64,000 nucleotides of DNA from Pseudomonas sp. BCA17. Its GTDB lineage: Bacteria > Pseudomonadota > Gammaproteobacteria > Pseudomonadales > Pseudomonadaceae. The notes beneath the pieces were generated by a model that searched no databases, was not told the DNA's origin, and saw nothing but the letters and a program-made list of their open reading frames with translations. The DNA is taken from NCBI RefSeq assembly GCF_004519405.1, contig NZ_SGWI01000010.1:62001-126000 (forward strand), in the 5' to 3' direction. Positions within the stretch are counted from its first letter, which is position 1. The number at the start of each line of letters is the position of its first letter. A program made the translations under genes and the position numbers. Below are positions 34,291 to 43,185 of this stretch, piece by piece.

Positions 34291-36585
34291 ATGGAAAACT
34301 CCAAAAGTTGGCGTTGGTGGGACGATGTGCTGGTACGCGGCGCAGGCTTTGGCGCCGGTGGCGTATTGCGTCTGGCGAGTACGAGCCTAGCGGCGCAGGC
34401 TGATCGGATGGGGAGTACGCCTTTTTCCGAAGCCGACTTGAGCGACTACCGCAGGTCATTTGCGAAGGTGTCTGTCGAGCTCTCCCGGGAGCTGCAAGAC
34501 ATTGCCCGGCAGGACGACTTTCTACGGGCCGTCTCCTGGCAGAACCATCGTCTGCTGGACGGTGCCGTGCGTCCATTTTGCGAATGGGATCCGGCCACTC
34601 AGACAAGGCATTCCAAGCATCGCCAACGTGAAGAACTGATCGCCAACTATTGGCAACGATACTGTGTGAAGAATGACACCATCGGTTTCTTTGGCCCGTC
34701 GGGATGGGGCACCTTCAGCGACGACTCGGCCACCCGCTACACGCCGGGTGAAACGCTGATCGAGCGCCGAGAAGTGTTCTTCGAGTCCTGGGCGATCGAT
34801 TGCCTGGCGGAATCATTCGAAGTGCTTCCCGCAATTCGCGAATGGTTGAAGCCGCGCCGGCTGACATTTGTAAAGATCGAGGGCGACATCAATTTCAACG
34901 GCCCCGGCCTGAAGGTCAAACTGCCGGCTCTGGAAACGGCCGTGCTGTCGATGTGTGACGGCAAGACGTCCGTTTACGATATCGAGCGCGAGTTGTCAGG
35001 CAGTTATTCCGTCTCGTTGATGGATATTCTTGGCATTCTCGATACGCTCAAGGCCAAGCGCTGGATCGTGTTGAAGATCGAATTGCCAGCCGGGGCCCAC
35101 CCGGAAATATGCCTGCGCCAGTTCTTGCTGGGCATTGGCGATACGCAGTTGCAATCCTTGTTGCTGGCCAGGCTCGATGCCATGGAAGCCGCGCGCGACA
35201 AGATCGAATCGAGCGGTGACGCTACCGAGCTGACCCTGGCGCTGTCTGAACTGGATGCGCTTTTTTCCGGGTTTACCGAGACCAGCTCGACGCGGAACGA
35301 AGGCCGTACCTACGGCGGCAGGACGCTGGTCTACCACGATAGTCGACGCAATATGGCGCTATCGGTAGGCGAGGATATCAAGCAAGGTCTGGCGCCGCTG
35401 TACCTGCTGGCCAAGAGTGCGCGCTGGATTTGCTGGCGGCTGGGGACTGAGGTTCGGCAACTGCTCAGGCAAACCTATCAACGCTGTGTCGAAAAGCACG
35501 GGGCGCAATTTGACCTGACCACCATGTGGCTGGAATCGCTGGGCCCCTTGTCAAAAGTCATCGATGCGGCGCTCGACAACATTGATCAAGTCTTCCGGGC
35601 CAAGTGGGCGAAAATCATTGCAGTCGAGGATAGCGAGCGACGGGTCGAGTTCACGTACGCGCAGCTGGAGGAGCGGGTCAACCAGGAGTTTGACGCCCCA
35701 GGGGCCGGTTGGGAGGGCGCGCGCTACTTTTGCCCGGATGTGATGCTTTCCGCCGTCGACATCAATGACCTGAAATCAGGTGACTTCAAACTGGTGCTAG
35801 GGGAAATCCACCTGACAATCAACACCATGAGAAGCTCATGTTTCGTCACACAGCATCCCGATAAATCAGCGTTGCTCAAAGAGGTGGACAAGGACTTCCC
35901 CAAACCGCAGTTGCTCAATGTCCTTCCCAAGGAAAGTCCACCTCGTCTGTCGGTCCGCACCCACCCGGTGCTGTCGCGAGACTGCGATTACATGATCGAA
36001 CTCAACTATCACACCGTGGATGCGGGCCGCGATCGCCTGGTGAAAAGTCGAGACACCACCATCCTCGAAGAGGACGGGCTGATCAAGATCAGGATTCCCA
36101 ATGGCGAAACGTTTGATCTGGTCGACGTTTATGCTGAGCTGCTGATGGGCCGTGTGATTGATAAGTTCCAGTTGTTCTCGGACCGCGCGCACATGCCCAG
36201 AGTCAGTATCGATAAATTGGTGATTGCACGAGAAAGCTGGCGCTTCCAGGCGCAAGACCTGGAGTTCGCCAATGAAAAAGATGAGGCGCTGAGATTCATG
36301 AAGGCGCGCAGCTGGTGGAAATCTCAAAACATTCCGCGCTTTGTCTTCGTCAAGTCGAAAACCACTGAAAAGCCATTTTATGTGGATTTCGAAAGCCCGA
36401 TCTTCATCAACATCCTTTCCAAGTTGATACGACGTAATCAAACCTCTGAGGCAATCAAGAACAAAGAGGTGACATTCGTTGAGATGCTGCCGGACCACCA
36501 GGATCTCTGGTTGACCGATCATGCCGGTAATAAATACACGTCGGAACTCAGGTTTACCTGGGTCGATAATTACCCGATCAAATGA
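34291..36585 (+). CDS. LanB-like protein (lantibiotic dehydratase N-terminal family), no elimination domain
   Basis: 764 residues resembling the glutamylation half of class I lantibiotic dehydratases, with the marker RYCVKNDTIGFFGPSGWGTF near residue 128 and the later ARYFCPDVMLSA and SRDCDYMIELNYHTVDAG regions. Full LanB proteins are near 1,000 residues and carry a C-terminal elimination domain; this one stops short of it. Truncated relatives (PEARLs such as TglB of P. syringae) join an amino acid from aminoacyl-tRNA to a peptide. No precursor peptide gene is visible nearby. It might therefore act on a carrier-bound or released NRPS intermediate, which is inference. It starts at ATG 34291 behind AAGGAT. 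Confidence 0.78.
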   Translation: MENSKSWRWWDDVLVRGAGFGAGGVLRLASTSLAAQADRMGSTPFSEADLSDYRRSFAKVSVELSRELQDIARQDDFLRAVSWQNHRLLDGAVRPFCEWDPATQTRHSKHRQREELIANYWQRYCVKNDTIGFFGPSGWGTFSDDSATRYTPGETLIERREVFFESWAIDCLAESFEVLPAIREWLKPRRLTFVKIEGDINFNGPGLKVKLPALETAVLSMCDGKTSVYDIERELSGSYSVSLMDILGILDTLKAKRWIVLKIELPAGAHPEICLRQFLLGIGDTQLQSLLLARLDAMEAARDKIESSGDATELTLALSELDALFSGFTETSSTRNEGRTYGGRTLVYHDSRRNMALSVGEDIKQGLAPLYLLAKSARWICWRLGTEVRQLLRQTYQRCVEKHGAQFDLTTMWLESLGPLSKVIDAALDNIDQVFRAKWAKIIAVEDSERRVEFTYAQLEERVNQEFDAPGAGWEGARYFCPDVMLSAVDINDLKSGDFKLVLGEIHLTINTMRSSCFVTQHPDKSALLKEVDKDFPKPQLLNVLPKESPPRLSVRTHPVLSRDCDYMIELNYHTVDAGRDRLVKSRDTTILEEDGLIKIRIPNGETFDLVDVYAELLMGRVIDKFQLFSDRAHMPRVSIDKLVIARESWRFQAQDLEFANEKDEALRFMKARSWWKSQNIPRFVFVKSKTTEKPFYVDFESPIFINILSKLIRRNQTSEAIKNKEVTFVEMLPDHQDLWLTDHAGNKYTSELRFTWVDNYPIK

Positions 36586-36643
36586 CCGGTGACTGACGCC
36601 AGGTCCGGGTTTGGAAAATGACTTTTACACGGAGGTGATGGGT

Positions 36644-37966
36644 ATGCGTATTCATGAAGACGCAGGACAGGCTGACACTCAAGAGTCGTTGTTGCGAGAG
36701 GATGCTGCCTACGTCTGGCATCCTTGGGCGCCTAACCGCATAAGCACCAGTACGGTCATTGCCGTCGCCGGGGAGGGCAGCCACATCACGGATGCCAAGG
36801 GTGATCGATACCTGGATGCCAAGGCGTCAGGGATGAATGCCACGCTGGGGTACGCCAACCAGAAGATCGTCAAGGCCATAACGGCTCAGCTGGAAAAGCT
36901 GATGACCTACGACATGGTCGAAGGGGGCAATGCGCCCGCCATCGAGCTGGCGCGGGCGATTGCCCAGGTGACCGCACCGGGCTTGACCAGGACGTTTTTT
37001 TGCAACAGTGGCTCGGAGGGCATCGAGACGGCGCTCAAGGTATCGCGCCGCTATCACAAGTTGCTCAACGACCCGCAGCGATCACTGATTGTGTCGCTGA
37101 AAAACTGTTATCACGGCACCACCCTGGCCGCCTCTACGTGTGCGACATCTTCTGCCGGCGACGAACAAGGGCTGCTTCCCGCAGGGTTCGTTTCAGTGCC
37201 CGGGCCCGACTGGGAGGCCGTGCGCCGCGAAGGCCTGGCTTTGTCGCGTTCTGGGGTCGAGGCGCTCGAAGGTTTTTTTGCCGAGCATGGGAAAAACATT
37301 TCGGCATTCATCGTCGAGCCTGTCCAAGGCATTGGCGGCTACATCGTGCCGGACAACTATCTGCGGGCGGCGCGAGCGCTCTGCACCCAGTACGGTGCGC
37401 ATCTCATCCTGGATGAAGTTCTGACCGGGTTTGGGCGTACCGGCAAGATGTTCGCCTATGAATATGCGCACATCACCCCCGATATCCTGATCACCAGCAA
37501 GGGCTTGACGGCCGGTTACATGTCGCTGGCGGCGGTGACCACCCATGACACGATTTTCGATGTGTTTGAACGCGAAAAGGAAATGTCCGGCTTCAGCCAC
37601 GGGCACACGCATTCCGGGCACGCTTCGGCCTGTGCGGCAGGCCTTGCGGTACTGGATATTCTGCAACACGATGGCGTGTTGGCGCGAGTCCATCAGTTAT
37701 CGACGGTGTTGCACGAAGCGGTCGGGGCGTGCGCCGAGACGGCAACGGTCCGGGAGATCAGATGCCGCGGATTGCTCATGGCGGTCGAGTTCGACAGTGT
37801 CCAGCGCGCCCTCTCGATCAAGAAGCACCTGCAGGACAACAAAGTACTGATCCGCCGCAGTGGTCGGAACATCATTTTTGCACCGCCGCTCAATATCGAC
37901 CTGGCTGATATCGAGTACCTCGCTGCGCAGTTTCTCGACGCTGTCAGCGTCGCGTCAGCGCAATGA
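36644..37966 (+). CDS. Class III PLP-dependent aminotransferase
   Basis: 440 residues of the ornithine/DAPA/glutamate-1-semialdehyde aminotransferase class. It has the N-terminal YVWHPWAPNR, ATLGYANQKIVKAI, the FFCNSGSEGIETALKVSRRYH phosphate-binding region, LILDEVLTGFGRTGKMFAYE with the cofactor Asp, and the PLP lysine in ITSKGLTAGY. Enzymes of this class aminate aldehydes and omega-keto groups. A natural role here is amination of the aldehyde released by the R domain to a primary amine. The start at 36644 has GGAGGTG seven bases upstream. Confidence 0.9.
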   Translation: MRIHEDAGQADTQESLLREDAAYVWHPWAPNRISTSTVIAVAGEGSHITDAKGDRYLDAKASGMNATLGYANQKIVKAITAQLEKLMTYDMVEGGNAPAIELARAIAQVTAPGLTRTFFCNSGSEGIETALKVSRRYHKLLNDPQRSLIVSLKNCYHGTTLAASTCATSSAGDEQGLLPAGFVSVPGPDWEAVRREGLALSRSGVEALEGFFAEHGKNISAFIVEPVQGIGGYIVPDNYLRAARALCTQYGAHLILDEVLTGFGRTGKMFAYEYAHITPDILITSKGLTAGYMSLAAVTTHDTIFDVFEREKEMSGFSHGHTHSGHASACAAGLAVLDILQHDGVLARVHQLSTVLHEAVGACAETATVREIRCRGLLMAVEFDSVQRALSIKKHLQDNKVLIRRSGRNIIFAPPLNIDLADIEYLAAQFLDAVSVASAQ

Positions 37967-38013
37967 ACGTAACAGGTTGAGTGTTGTAATCAGCAATCGG
38001 GAGGTGTCGCAAC

Positions 38014-39060
38014 ATGGATGAAGCTTTGTTTTTCGATGACGTCAGCGTCGATCATATACGCCTGTATGTGCATGATCTTGAGTCGGCCTCACTGACTCTG
38101 GGCGAGAAATACGGTCTTGCGTCATGTCATTTCGATCTTCCGGCCTGCTCTCGGGAGGCAGAGCGTTCGCGCTGCTTTTACAAGGAAGATATCTGCATTG
38201 TCCTGACCCAGCCGCTGGTGCCGTCGCATCCGGGCAGCGAGTTTTTGCGACGGCATGGCGAAGGAGTTGCGGACATTGCCTTGGCGGTGCCGGATGCCAC
38301 GCAGGCCTTCACGCTGTCAGTGTTGCGTGGTGCGGTGCCGCACCTGGCTGCGCAGCAGAAAGACGGCATCGTCAGCGCTTCGATTTTTGGCGCGGGGAAC
38401 CTCGTTCACACGTTTGTCCAGCGAGAAGCGTCCGGACATCGGCGTGCGCCGGGTATGCCAGGGAGAACAGTCAGCGGATTGCATGCCTTCGATCACTTTG
38501 CCGTGTGCCTGCAGGCCGGTGATCTGGCGGCAACCTGCGCCTTCTACATGCTGGCGCTGGATTTCTCCGTTCTCTATGAGGAGAAAATCGTCGTGGGCAA
38601 ACAATCCATGAACTCCAAGGTGGTACAGAACAGGTCCGGTCGGGTGACGTTGACCTTGATAGAACCCGACCTGAGCTATGAAGCAGGGCAAATCGACAGT
38701 TTCATTCAGAAGAACAATGGCGCAGGCGTGCAACATATCGCCTTGCGTACAACGAATATCGTCAAGTCGGTCCAGGCCCTGGCTGAAAAGGGTGTCGACT
38801 TCTTGAAGTCTCCCAGCGCCTATTATCAGCAGCTGCCGGAGCGTCTTGAGAGCCTCAAATACGATGTCGACAAACTGATGGAGTTGAGCTTGCTGGCTGA
38901 TCAGGACCATGCCGGCCAGCTATATCAGATATTCGCCAAACCCTCTGATCCCGATTGCCATTTTTTCTTTGAAATTATCGAGCGTGTCGGGGCCAAGACC
39001 TTTGGCAGCAGCAATATCAAAGCGCTGTACGATTCTGTAGAAATGAGTAGGGCGTCATGA
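38014..39060 (+). CDS. hmaS: 4-hydroxymandelate synthase-like dioxygenase (HmaS)
   Basis: 348 residues of the 4-hydroxyphenylpyruvate dioxygenase family, with the three iron ligands visible in context: His of FDHFAVCL, His of VQHIALRT and Glu of FFFEIIERVG. The C-terminus KTFGSSNIKALYDSVE is family-typical. HmaS converts (4-hydroxy)phenylpyruvate to (4-hydroxy)mandelate instead of homogentisate. The sequence alone does not exclude HPPD, but the two following genes complete the hydroxyphenylglycine pathway, which makes HmaS the strong choice. Its stop overlaps the next start (ATGA). Confidence 0.88.
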   Translation: MDEALFFDDVSVDHIRLYVHDLESASLTLGEKYGLASCHFDLPACSREAERSRCFYKEDICIVLTQPLVPSHPGSEFLRRHGEGVADIALAVPDATQAFTLSVLRGAVPHLAAQQKDGIVSASIFGAGNLVHTFVQREASGHRRAPGMPGRTVSGLHAFDHFAVCLQAGDLAATCAFYMLALDFSVLYEEKIVVGKQSMNSKVVQNRSGRVTLTLIEPDLSYEAGQIDSFIQKNNGAGVQHIALRTTNIVKSVQALAEKGVDFLKSPSAYYQQLPERLESLKYDVDKLMELSLLADQDHAGQLYQIFAKPSDPDCHFFFEIIERVGAKTFGSSNIKALYDSVEMSRAS

Positions 39061-40139
39061 TCTCGACTCCCGTAAACCTTGCCGATTATTCGGAACTGGC
39101 GCGCCTGGCCTTGTGCGACTCGATCTGGGATTTTCTTTGCGGTGGCAGTGGCGAGGAGATCGCGCTGAGGGCCAACCGGACGGCACTGGATCGCATTTCC
39201 CTGTTGCCGCGTGTCTTGACGGGCCTGACCGGGCACAGCACGGCTTGCACCTGGTTCACACATGCCAGCGCGATGCCCGTCGCCATTGCACCGATGGCCT
39301 ACCACAAGCTGTTCAATCCGCAAGGCGAACTGGCCACCGCACGAGCTGCAAAAGTCAGCGGTGTGCCGTTGATCGTCAGTACCCTGAGCAGTGTTTCGAT
39401 CGAGGACATCGCCGCAGTGGGCGCTGATCTCTGGTTCCAGTTGTATTGGCTCAAGGATCAGGCTCAGGTCCGGTCCCTGATCAAGAGAGCCGAGGATGCC
39501 GGCTGCAAAAGCATCATGGTAACGGCCGATGTGCCGCTGATGGCGCGGCGTAACCGTGACTTGCGTAACGGATTCGCCTTGCCCGCTGATGTGCATGCCG
39601 CCAATCTAACGCCGAGTGCGCATCTGCATGCTGTTTCGCATACCGGCAGTGCCGCCACTTCCGCTGTGGAGCGGCACACCCGGGAAGCCTTTCTTGCGGG
39701 CTTGAGCTGGCGTCACATCGAGCAACTGCGCGGCATGACGACCTTGCCCATTATCGTCAAGGGGGTCATGGACCCTCGTGATGCGCGCCAGGCTTTCGAA
39801 AGCGGTGCTGATTGCGTCGTGGTTTCCAACCACGGCGGTCGACAGTTCGATGCTGCCCCCGGAGCGCTGGAGAGTCTGGCGAATATTGTCGAGGTGACCC
39901 CGAACGAATGTTCCGTACTGTTTGACAGTGGAGTCCGCACCGGTAGCGATGTTCTGAAGGCCATGGCACTGGGCGCTGATGGTGTATTGCTGGGGAGGCC
40001 GGTCCTGTGGGGCCTGGCCGCGCAAGGTCAGCCTGGCGTGGAGCAGGTTCTCGCGTTGCTCAAGGATGAACTGCTGGACGCCATGGTCCTGGCCGGATGT
40101 CATTCACCCGCTGACGCCAAAGCGCTGGTTGTAGGGTAA
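39057..40139 (+). CDS. hmo: 4-hydroxymandelate oxidase (FMN alpha-hydroxy-acid oxidase)
   Basis: 360 residues of the lactate/glycolate oxidase family: FLCGGSGEEIALRANRTALDRI, the flavin-binding PVAIAPMAYHKL, STLSSVSIED, WFQLYWLKD, VTADVPLMARRNRDLRNGF, the catalytic VSNHGGRQFD with His and Arg, and DSGVRTGSDVLKAMALGADGVLLGRP. It oxidises the hydroxymandelate made by HmaS to the glyoxylate. It is translationally coupled to hmaS by a 4-bp overlap. Confidence 0.92.
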   Translation: MISTPVNLADYSELARLALCDSIWDFLCGGSGEEIALRANRTALDRISLLPRVLTGLTGHSTACTWFTHASAMPVAIAPMAYHKLFNPQGELATARAAKVSGVPLIVSTLSSVSIEDIAAVGADLWFQLYWLKDQAQVRSLIKRAEDAGCKSIMVTADVPLMARRNRDLRNGFALPADVHAANLTPSAHLHAVSHTGSAATSAVERHTREAFLAGLSWRHIEQLRGMTTLPIIVKGVMDPRDARQAFESGADCVVVSNHGGRQFDAAPGALESLANIVEVTPNECSVLFDSGVRTGSDVLKAMALGADGVLLGRPVLWGLAAQGQPGVEQVLALLKDELLDAMVLAGCHSPADAKALVVG

Positions 40140-40181
40140 GTCGGCTTTTTGCGTTCAATTTCAAAGGATGGAATCTGCACA

Positions 40182-41471
40182 ATGAATCTGAATCTGGACG
40201 ATCTGCACACCAGCGTCACTGACCCGGCGCTCAACTCCATGAACTTCCTCAATGAAGTGGCCGAGCGATATCCTCAAGCCATTTCCCTTGCCGCTGGCCG
40301 TCCTCACGAGGATTTCTTTGAACTGGAGACAGTTCATCGAGCCATTCGTGTGTTTACCCGTTATCTGACTGATGACTGCCAAATGAGCGAGGAGAAAGTA
40401 CGGCGAACCATTTTCCAGTACGGACCTACCGCTGGCATCATCCAGGGACTGATCAGCGAGCACCTGGCCATCGACGAAGACCTGCAGGTTGACCCGCACG
40501 CGATTGTGATCACGTCGGGATGCCAGGAAGCAATCCTGCTGACATTGCGCGCACTCTGTCGTGACCCCGGTGATGTGCTTCTCGCCATCAATCCGACCTA
40601 TGTCGGACTGACGGGAGCTGCCCGCCTGCTCGATATTGAGGTAGTGGCGGTTGCCACCGACGCGACCGGCGTTGATTTCGCTGACTTCAAGGCAGTCGTC
40701 GCGGGCTTGCGTGCTCAAGGACGCAAGCTCAAGGCCTGTTATGTGATGCCCGACTTTGCAAACCCCTCTGGGGCGAGCATGAGTCTGGAAACGCGTCAGG
40801 CGTTACTGGCATTCGCGGCTGATGAAGCGCTGTTCCTCATCGAAGACAACCCCTACGGCTACTTCCACGGGGATGGCATCAGACTGCCGACGTTGAAGGC
40901 GTTGGATAAAACCCGCCAGGTTGTCTACCTGGGGTCTTTTTCGAAAACCATATTTCCCGGGGCAAGAGTTGGCTTCGTGGTCGCCGACCAGCTCATTGAG
41001 CCCGCGGGCACAGCCGGTTTGCTGGCTGATCAAATCGCCAAAGTCAAAAGCATGGTGACGGTCAACACGTCCCCGATTGTGCAAGCCATCATCGGCGGGC
41101 AATTGATCGAGCATCGGCTCAGCCTCTCTACCGCGACACGTGATCTGCGCGGCATCTACGAGCGCAACAGGATGGCCGTGCTGGCTGCCCTGGCAGAAAA
41201 ACTGGGGGGGCATGATTTACCCGTCAGTTGGAACATCCCAGCGGGCGGATTTTTTCTTGTGCTGACGGTACCGTTCGCGGCTGACGAAGCAGCCCTTGCG
41301 CAATGTGCGCATGAGTTCGGCGTCATATGGACGCCCATGACCCATTTCTATCTGGGAGAGGGCGGGGCGAACCAGATACGTTTATCTATCAGTGCCTTGA
41401 GCCCCGAGCAGATAGAGGATGGTATCGAGCGTCTGTCGCGTTTTATTCGGATGAGGATCGAACGTGGGTGA
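40182..41471 (+). CDS. hpgT: (4-hydroxy)phenylglycine aminotransferase, class I/II
   Basis: 429 residues of the fold-type I aminotransferases related to 2-aminoadipate and MocR-type enzymes. It has GPTAGIIQGLISEHL, VITSGCQEAILLTLRAL, MPDFANPSGASMSLETRQ, LIEDNPYGYF, the PLP lysine in LGSFSKTIFPGARVGFV and the C-terminal RLSISALSPEQIEDGI. In glycopeptide clusters HpgT aminates 4-hydroxyphenylglyoxylate to L-4-hydroxyphenylglycine, and position directly after HmaS and HMO supports that role. The unsubstituted phenylglycine route is the alternative. The start at 40182 has AAAGGATGGA upstream. Confidence 0.87.
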   Translation: MNLNLDDLHTSVTDPALNSMNFLNEVAERYPQAISLAAGRPHEDFFELETVHRAIRVFTRYLTDDCQMSEEKVRRTIFQYGPTAGIIQGLISEHLAIDEDLQVDPHAIVITSGCQEAILLTLRALCRDPGDVLLAINPTYVGLTGAARLLDIEVVAVATDATGVDFADFKAVVAGLRAQGRKLKACYVMPDFANPSGASMSLETRQALLAFAADEALFLIEDNPYGYFHGDGIRLPTLKALDKTRQVVYLGSFSKTIFPGARVGFVVADQLIEPAGTAGLLADQIAKVKSMVTVNTSPIVQAIIGGQLIEHRLSLSTATRDLRGIYERNRMAVLAALAEKLGGHDLPVSWNIPAGGFFLVLTVPFAADEAALAQCAHEFGVIWTPMTHFYLGEGGANQIRLSISALSPEQIEDGIERLSRFIRMRIERG

Positions 41472-41553
41472 ACGTTGTGTTGGACAAATTATTAATCGCT
41501 CGTTTTCGATCCTATAAGGGGTTGATTTTAAAAGATAAGGATTGAACGTCATT

Positions 41554-42198
41554 ATGAATGGTTTTATCCATCGGGACAGAAAGATGGAAAAAAATGAATA
41601 CAGTGGCATCAAGGTTGTCGGTGCTGAATTTTATAATTGTGATTTTTCACAAGCTGACTTGAGTGAGGCGCAATTTATCGACTGTAAATTTTATGATTAT
41701 GACACTGAGTTGGGTTGCAATTTCAGAAGTGCATCTTTAGCGAGAGCTGTGTTCACAAAGTGTGATCTTACAATGTGCAGCTTTAATTTTGCAAAGGCGC
41801 TAGGCATAGAGATGTCTGGTTGCAAATTGCAAGGTGCCGATTTTTCCAATACAAGTTTTATGAACATGATTACAGACAAGAGCTGGTTCTGCCATGCTAC
41901 GATTACGGACTGTAACCTCTCATACGCGATTTTTTCGAAGGTGATACTGGAAAAGTGTGAGTTGTGGGGCAACAGATGGGTTGGAACAAATATTAAAGGT
42001 GCGAGTTTTAATGGCTCAGATCTGTCAAGTGGGGAGTTTAACTCGTTTGAGTGGGAGCATGCGGACTTTAGAGGGTGCGATCTAAGGAACTCAGAGCTAG
42101 GGGTGCTTGATATTAGAAGAGTAAGTCTTGACAGGGCAAAGTTGGATGTTGAGCAAGTTTGCAACTTGGCCAGAGCGCTTGGGGTTGAGGTGGTGTGA
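41554..42198 (+). CDS. Qnr-family pentapeptide-repeat protein, probable gyrase protection
   Basis: 214 residues, the length of QnrB from this start. It is made of A(D/N)LXX-type repeats with long segments nearly the same as Qnr proteins: SFMNMITDKSWFC, NLSYAIFSKVILEKCELW, NRWVG and NSELGVLDIRRVSLDRAKLD. Qnr, McbG and AlbG form DNA-mimicking beta-helices that protect DNA gyrase from poisons. As last gene of the NRPS operon it is probably the self-resistance gene, as AlbG is for albicidin and McbG for microcin B17. It is much richer in A+T than the biosynthetic genes. An in-frame TTG at 41542 and ATG at 41584 are alternative starts. Confidence 0.9.
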   Translation: MNGFIHRDRKMEKNEYSGIKVVGAEFYNCDFSQADLSEAQFIDCKFYDYDTELGCNFRSASLARAVFTKCDLTMCSFNFAKALGIEMSGCKLQGADFSNTSFMNMITDKSWFCHATITDCNLSYAIFSKVILEKCELWGNRWVGTNIKGASFNGSDLSSGEFNSFEWEHADFRGCDLRNSELGVLDIRRVSLDRAKLDVEQVCNLARALGVEVV

Positions 42199-42431
42199 GC
42201 ACTTGAAAGCGTGGAATATCTCGGCTAATGGAAGCGTCATTTATGGAAACGATCTTTTCTCAAATCAGCGATCGTCTGAACAATCGTCGATTTACGAAAT
42301 TCGTCAATTGGCCACGGATAGAGTCCAGTGGCTTGGCTACTTTTTTCGCCATTGATACACGCTGAAAACAAGTCCAGAATTAAGTCTTTTCCTGCTCCAG
42401 CAAGAAAAGAAACCCCTTAGATTACCAGATG
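42199..42431 (+). other. Non-coding right end of the NRPS island
   Basis: About 230 bp with no gene that I can support, between the Qnr-like gene and the second attachment repeat. Small open frames here lack ribosome sites. Confidence 0.5.
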
Positions 42432-42450
42432 CGAGTCTCGTTTCCCGCTC
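42432..42450 (+). repeat. Second attachment repeat (attR of island 1, probable attL of island 2)
   Basis: The 19-bp tRNA-Gly 3' segment is repeated exactly, without the rest of a tRNA. About 520 bases of homology follow: terminator, AT-rich stretch with two TTAGTACAT repeats, and the integrase start, at roughly 80% identity to 17989-18410 by eye. Confidence 0.87.
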
Positions 42451-42493
42451 AAATTATTGTTCTACAGGCTTCCATTGAAGTATGTAGAAACCC

Positions 42494-42519
42494 AAAAAAG
42501 AGGCTTAGGCCTCTTTTTT
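42494..42519 (+). terminator. Intrinsic terminator, copy of that after tRNA-Gly
   Basis: AAAAAAGAGGC-ttag-GCCTCTTTTTT: the same stem as at 18031-18057 with a changed loop. It is part of the duplicated integrase-upstream region. Confidence 0.85.
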
Positions 42520-42677
42520 CGTTCCAGTAAGTTCTTCTTTAAGCCACTAGCAGCCACGATTTTTTAGTACATTTGTTAGTACATTAATCCGGCGCTTGGT
42601 AGATCATTTTTTCGTGGGACTCGCCTCTCTGGAAACCGTACAAATTTCCTCTATTTAAACGAGACGGAGATTGTACG

Positions 42678-42977
42678 ATGGCTCTCACCAATACGGCTGT
42701 CCGGCACGCCAAACCCAGAACCAAGGACTACACCCTCCCAGACTACAACGGCCTCGCTCTTTTCGTGAATACGAAAGGCGCCAAGTGCTGGCACTTCCGC
42801 TTTTTCTGGGCGGATAAGCAACCCCGTATTTCTCTCGGTACCTATCCTGAAATTAGCTTACGAGATGCTCGCGCTCTACGTGATATTGCCAGGGCCCTGG
42901 TCGCCAGAGGCATCGATCCGCGTATCTATCGGCAGCTGGAGCGTAATGTTAGGCGCCTGGCCACGGAAAACGCCTAA
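42678..42977 (+). pseudogene. P4-type tyrosine integrase, N-terminal fragment (99 codons)
   Basis: MALTNTAVRHAKPRTKDY, LALFVNTKGAKCWHFRF, RISLGTYPEISLRDARALRD and VARGIDPRIYRQLERNVRR are the arm-type DNA-binding domain of P4-family integrases. The frame stops after 99 codons, whereas full integrases are near 400, so the core-binding and catalytic domains are lost. The frame itself is intact and could still be translated, but it cannot recombine DNA. The left copy at 18216 differs at many positions, so the two come from related but separate elements. Confidence 0.88.
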
Positions 42978-43185
42978 GAATCGGTTGTTCAGCATTGAAG
43001 GTGGTACGCAAAGTTGAACATCGTGTTTCTGGTCGTGGGTCTCGATAGTCCGGTCGGACCCAGCACCTCCCGCTTCAATTGGCCGCCGAGTCGGCTGACA
43101 GCGAGGGCGCTCAGGTTGAGATGTAGAGGGGGGCGCCTTGCCTTCGCTGTTCATGGCCAGTTAAGTCGTTGGGCCAGGTCGGTGA

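Noticed and set aside
42128..42355. 75-codon frame overlapping the end of the Qnr-like gene
   Set aside because: It is a shifted frame of the Qnr-like gene that continues into non-coding DNA, without a start signal.
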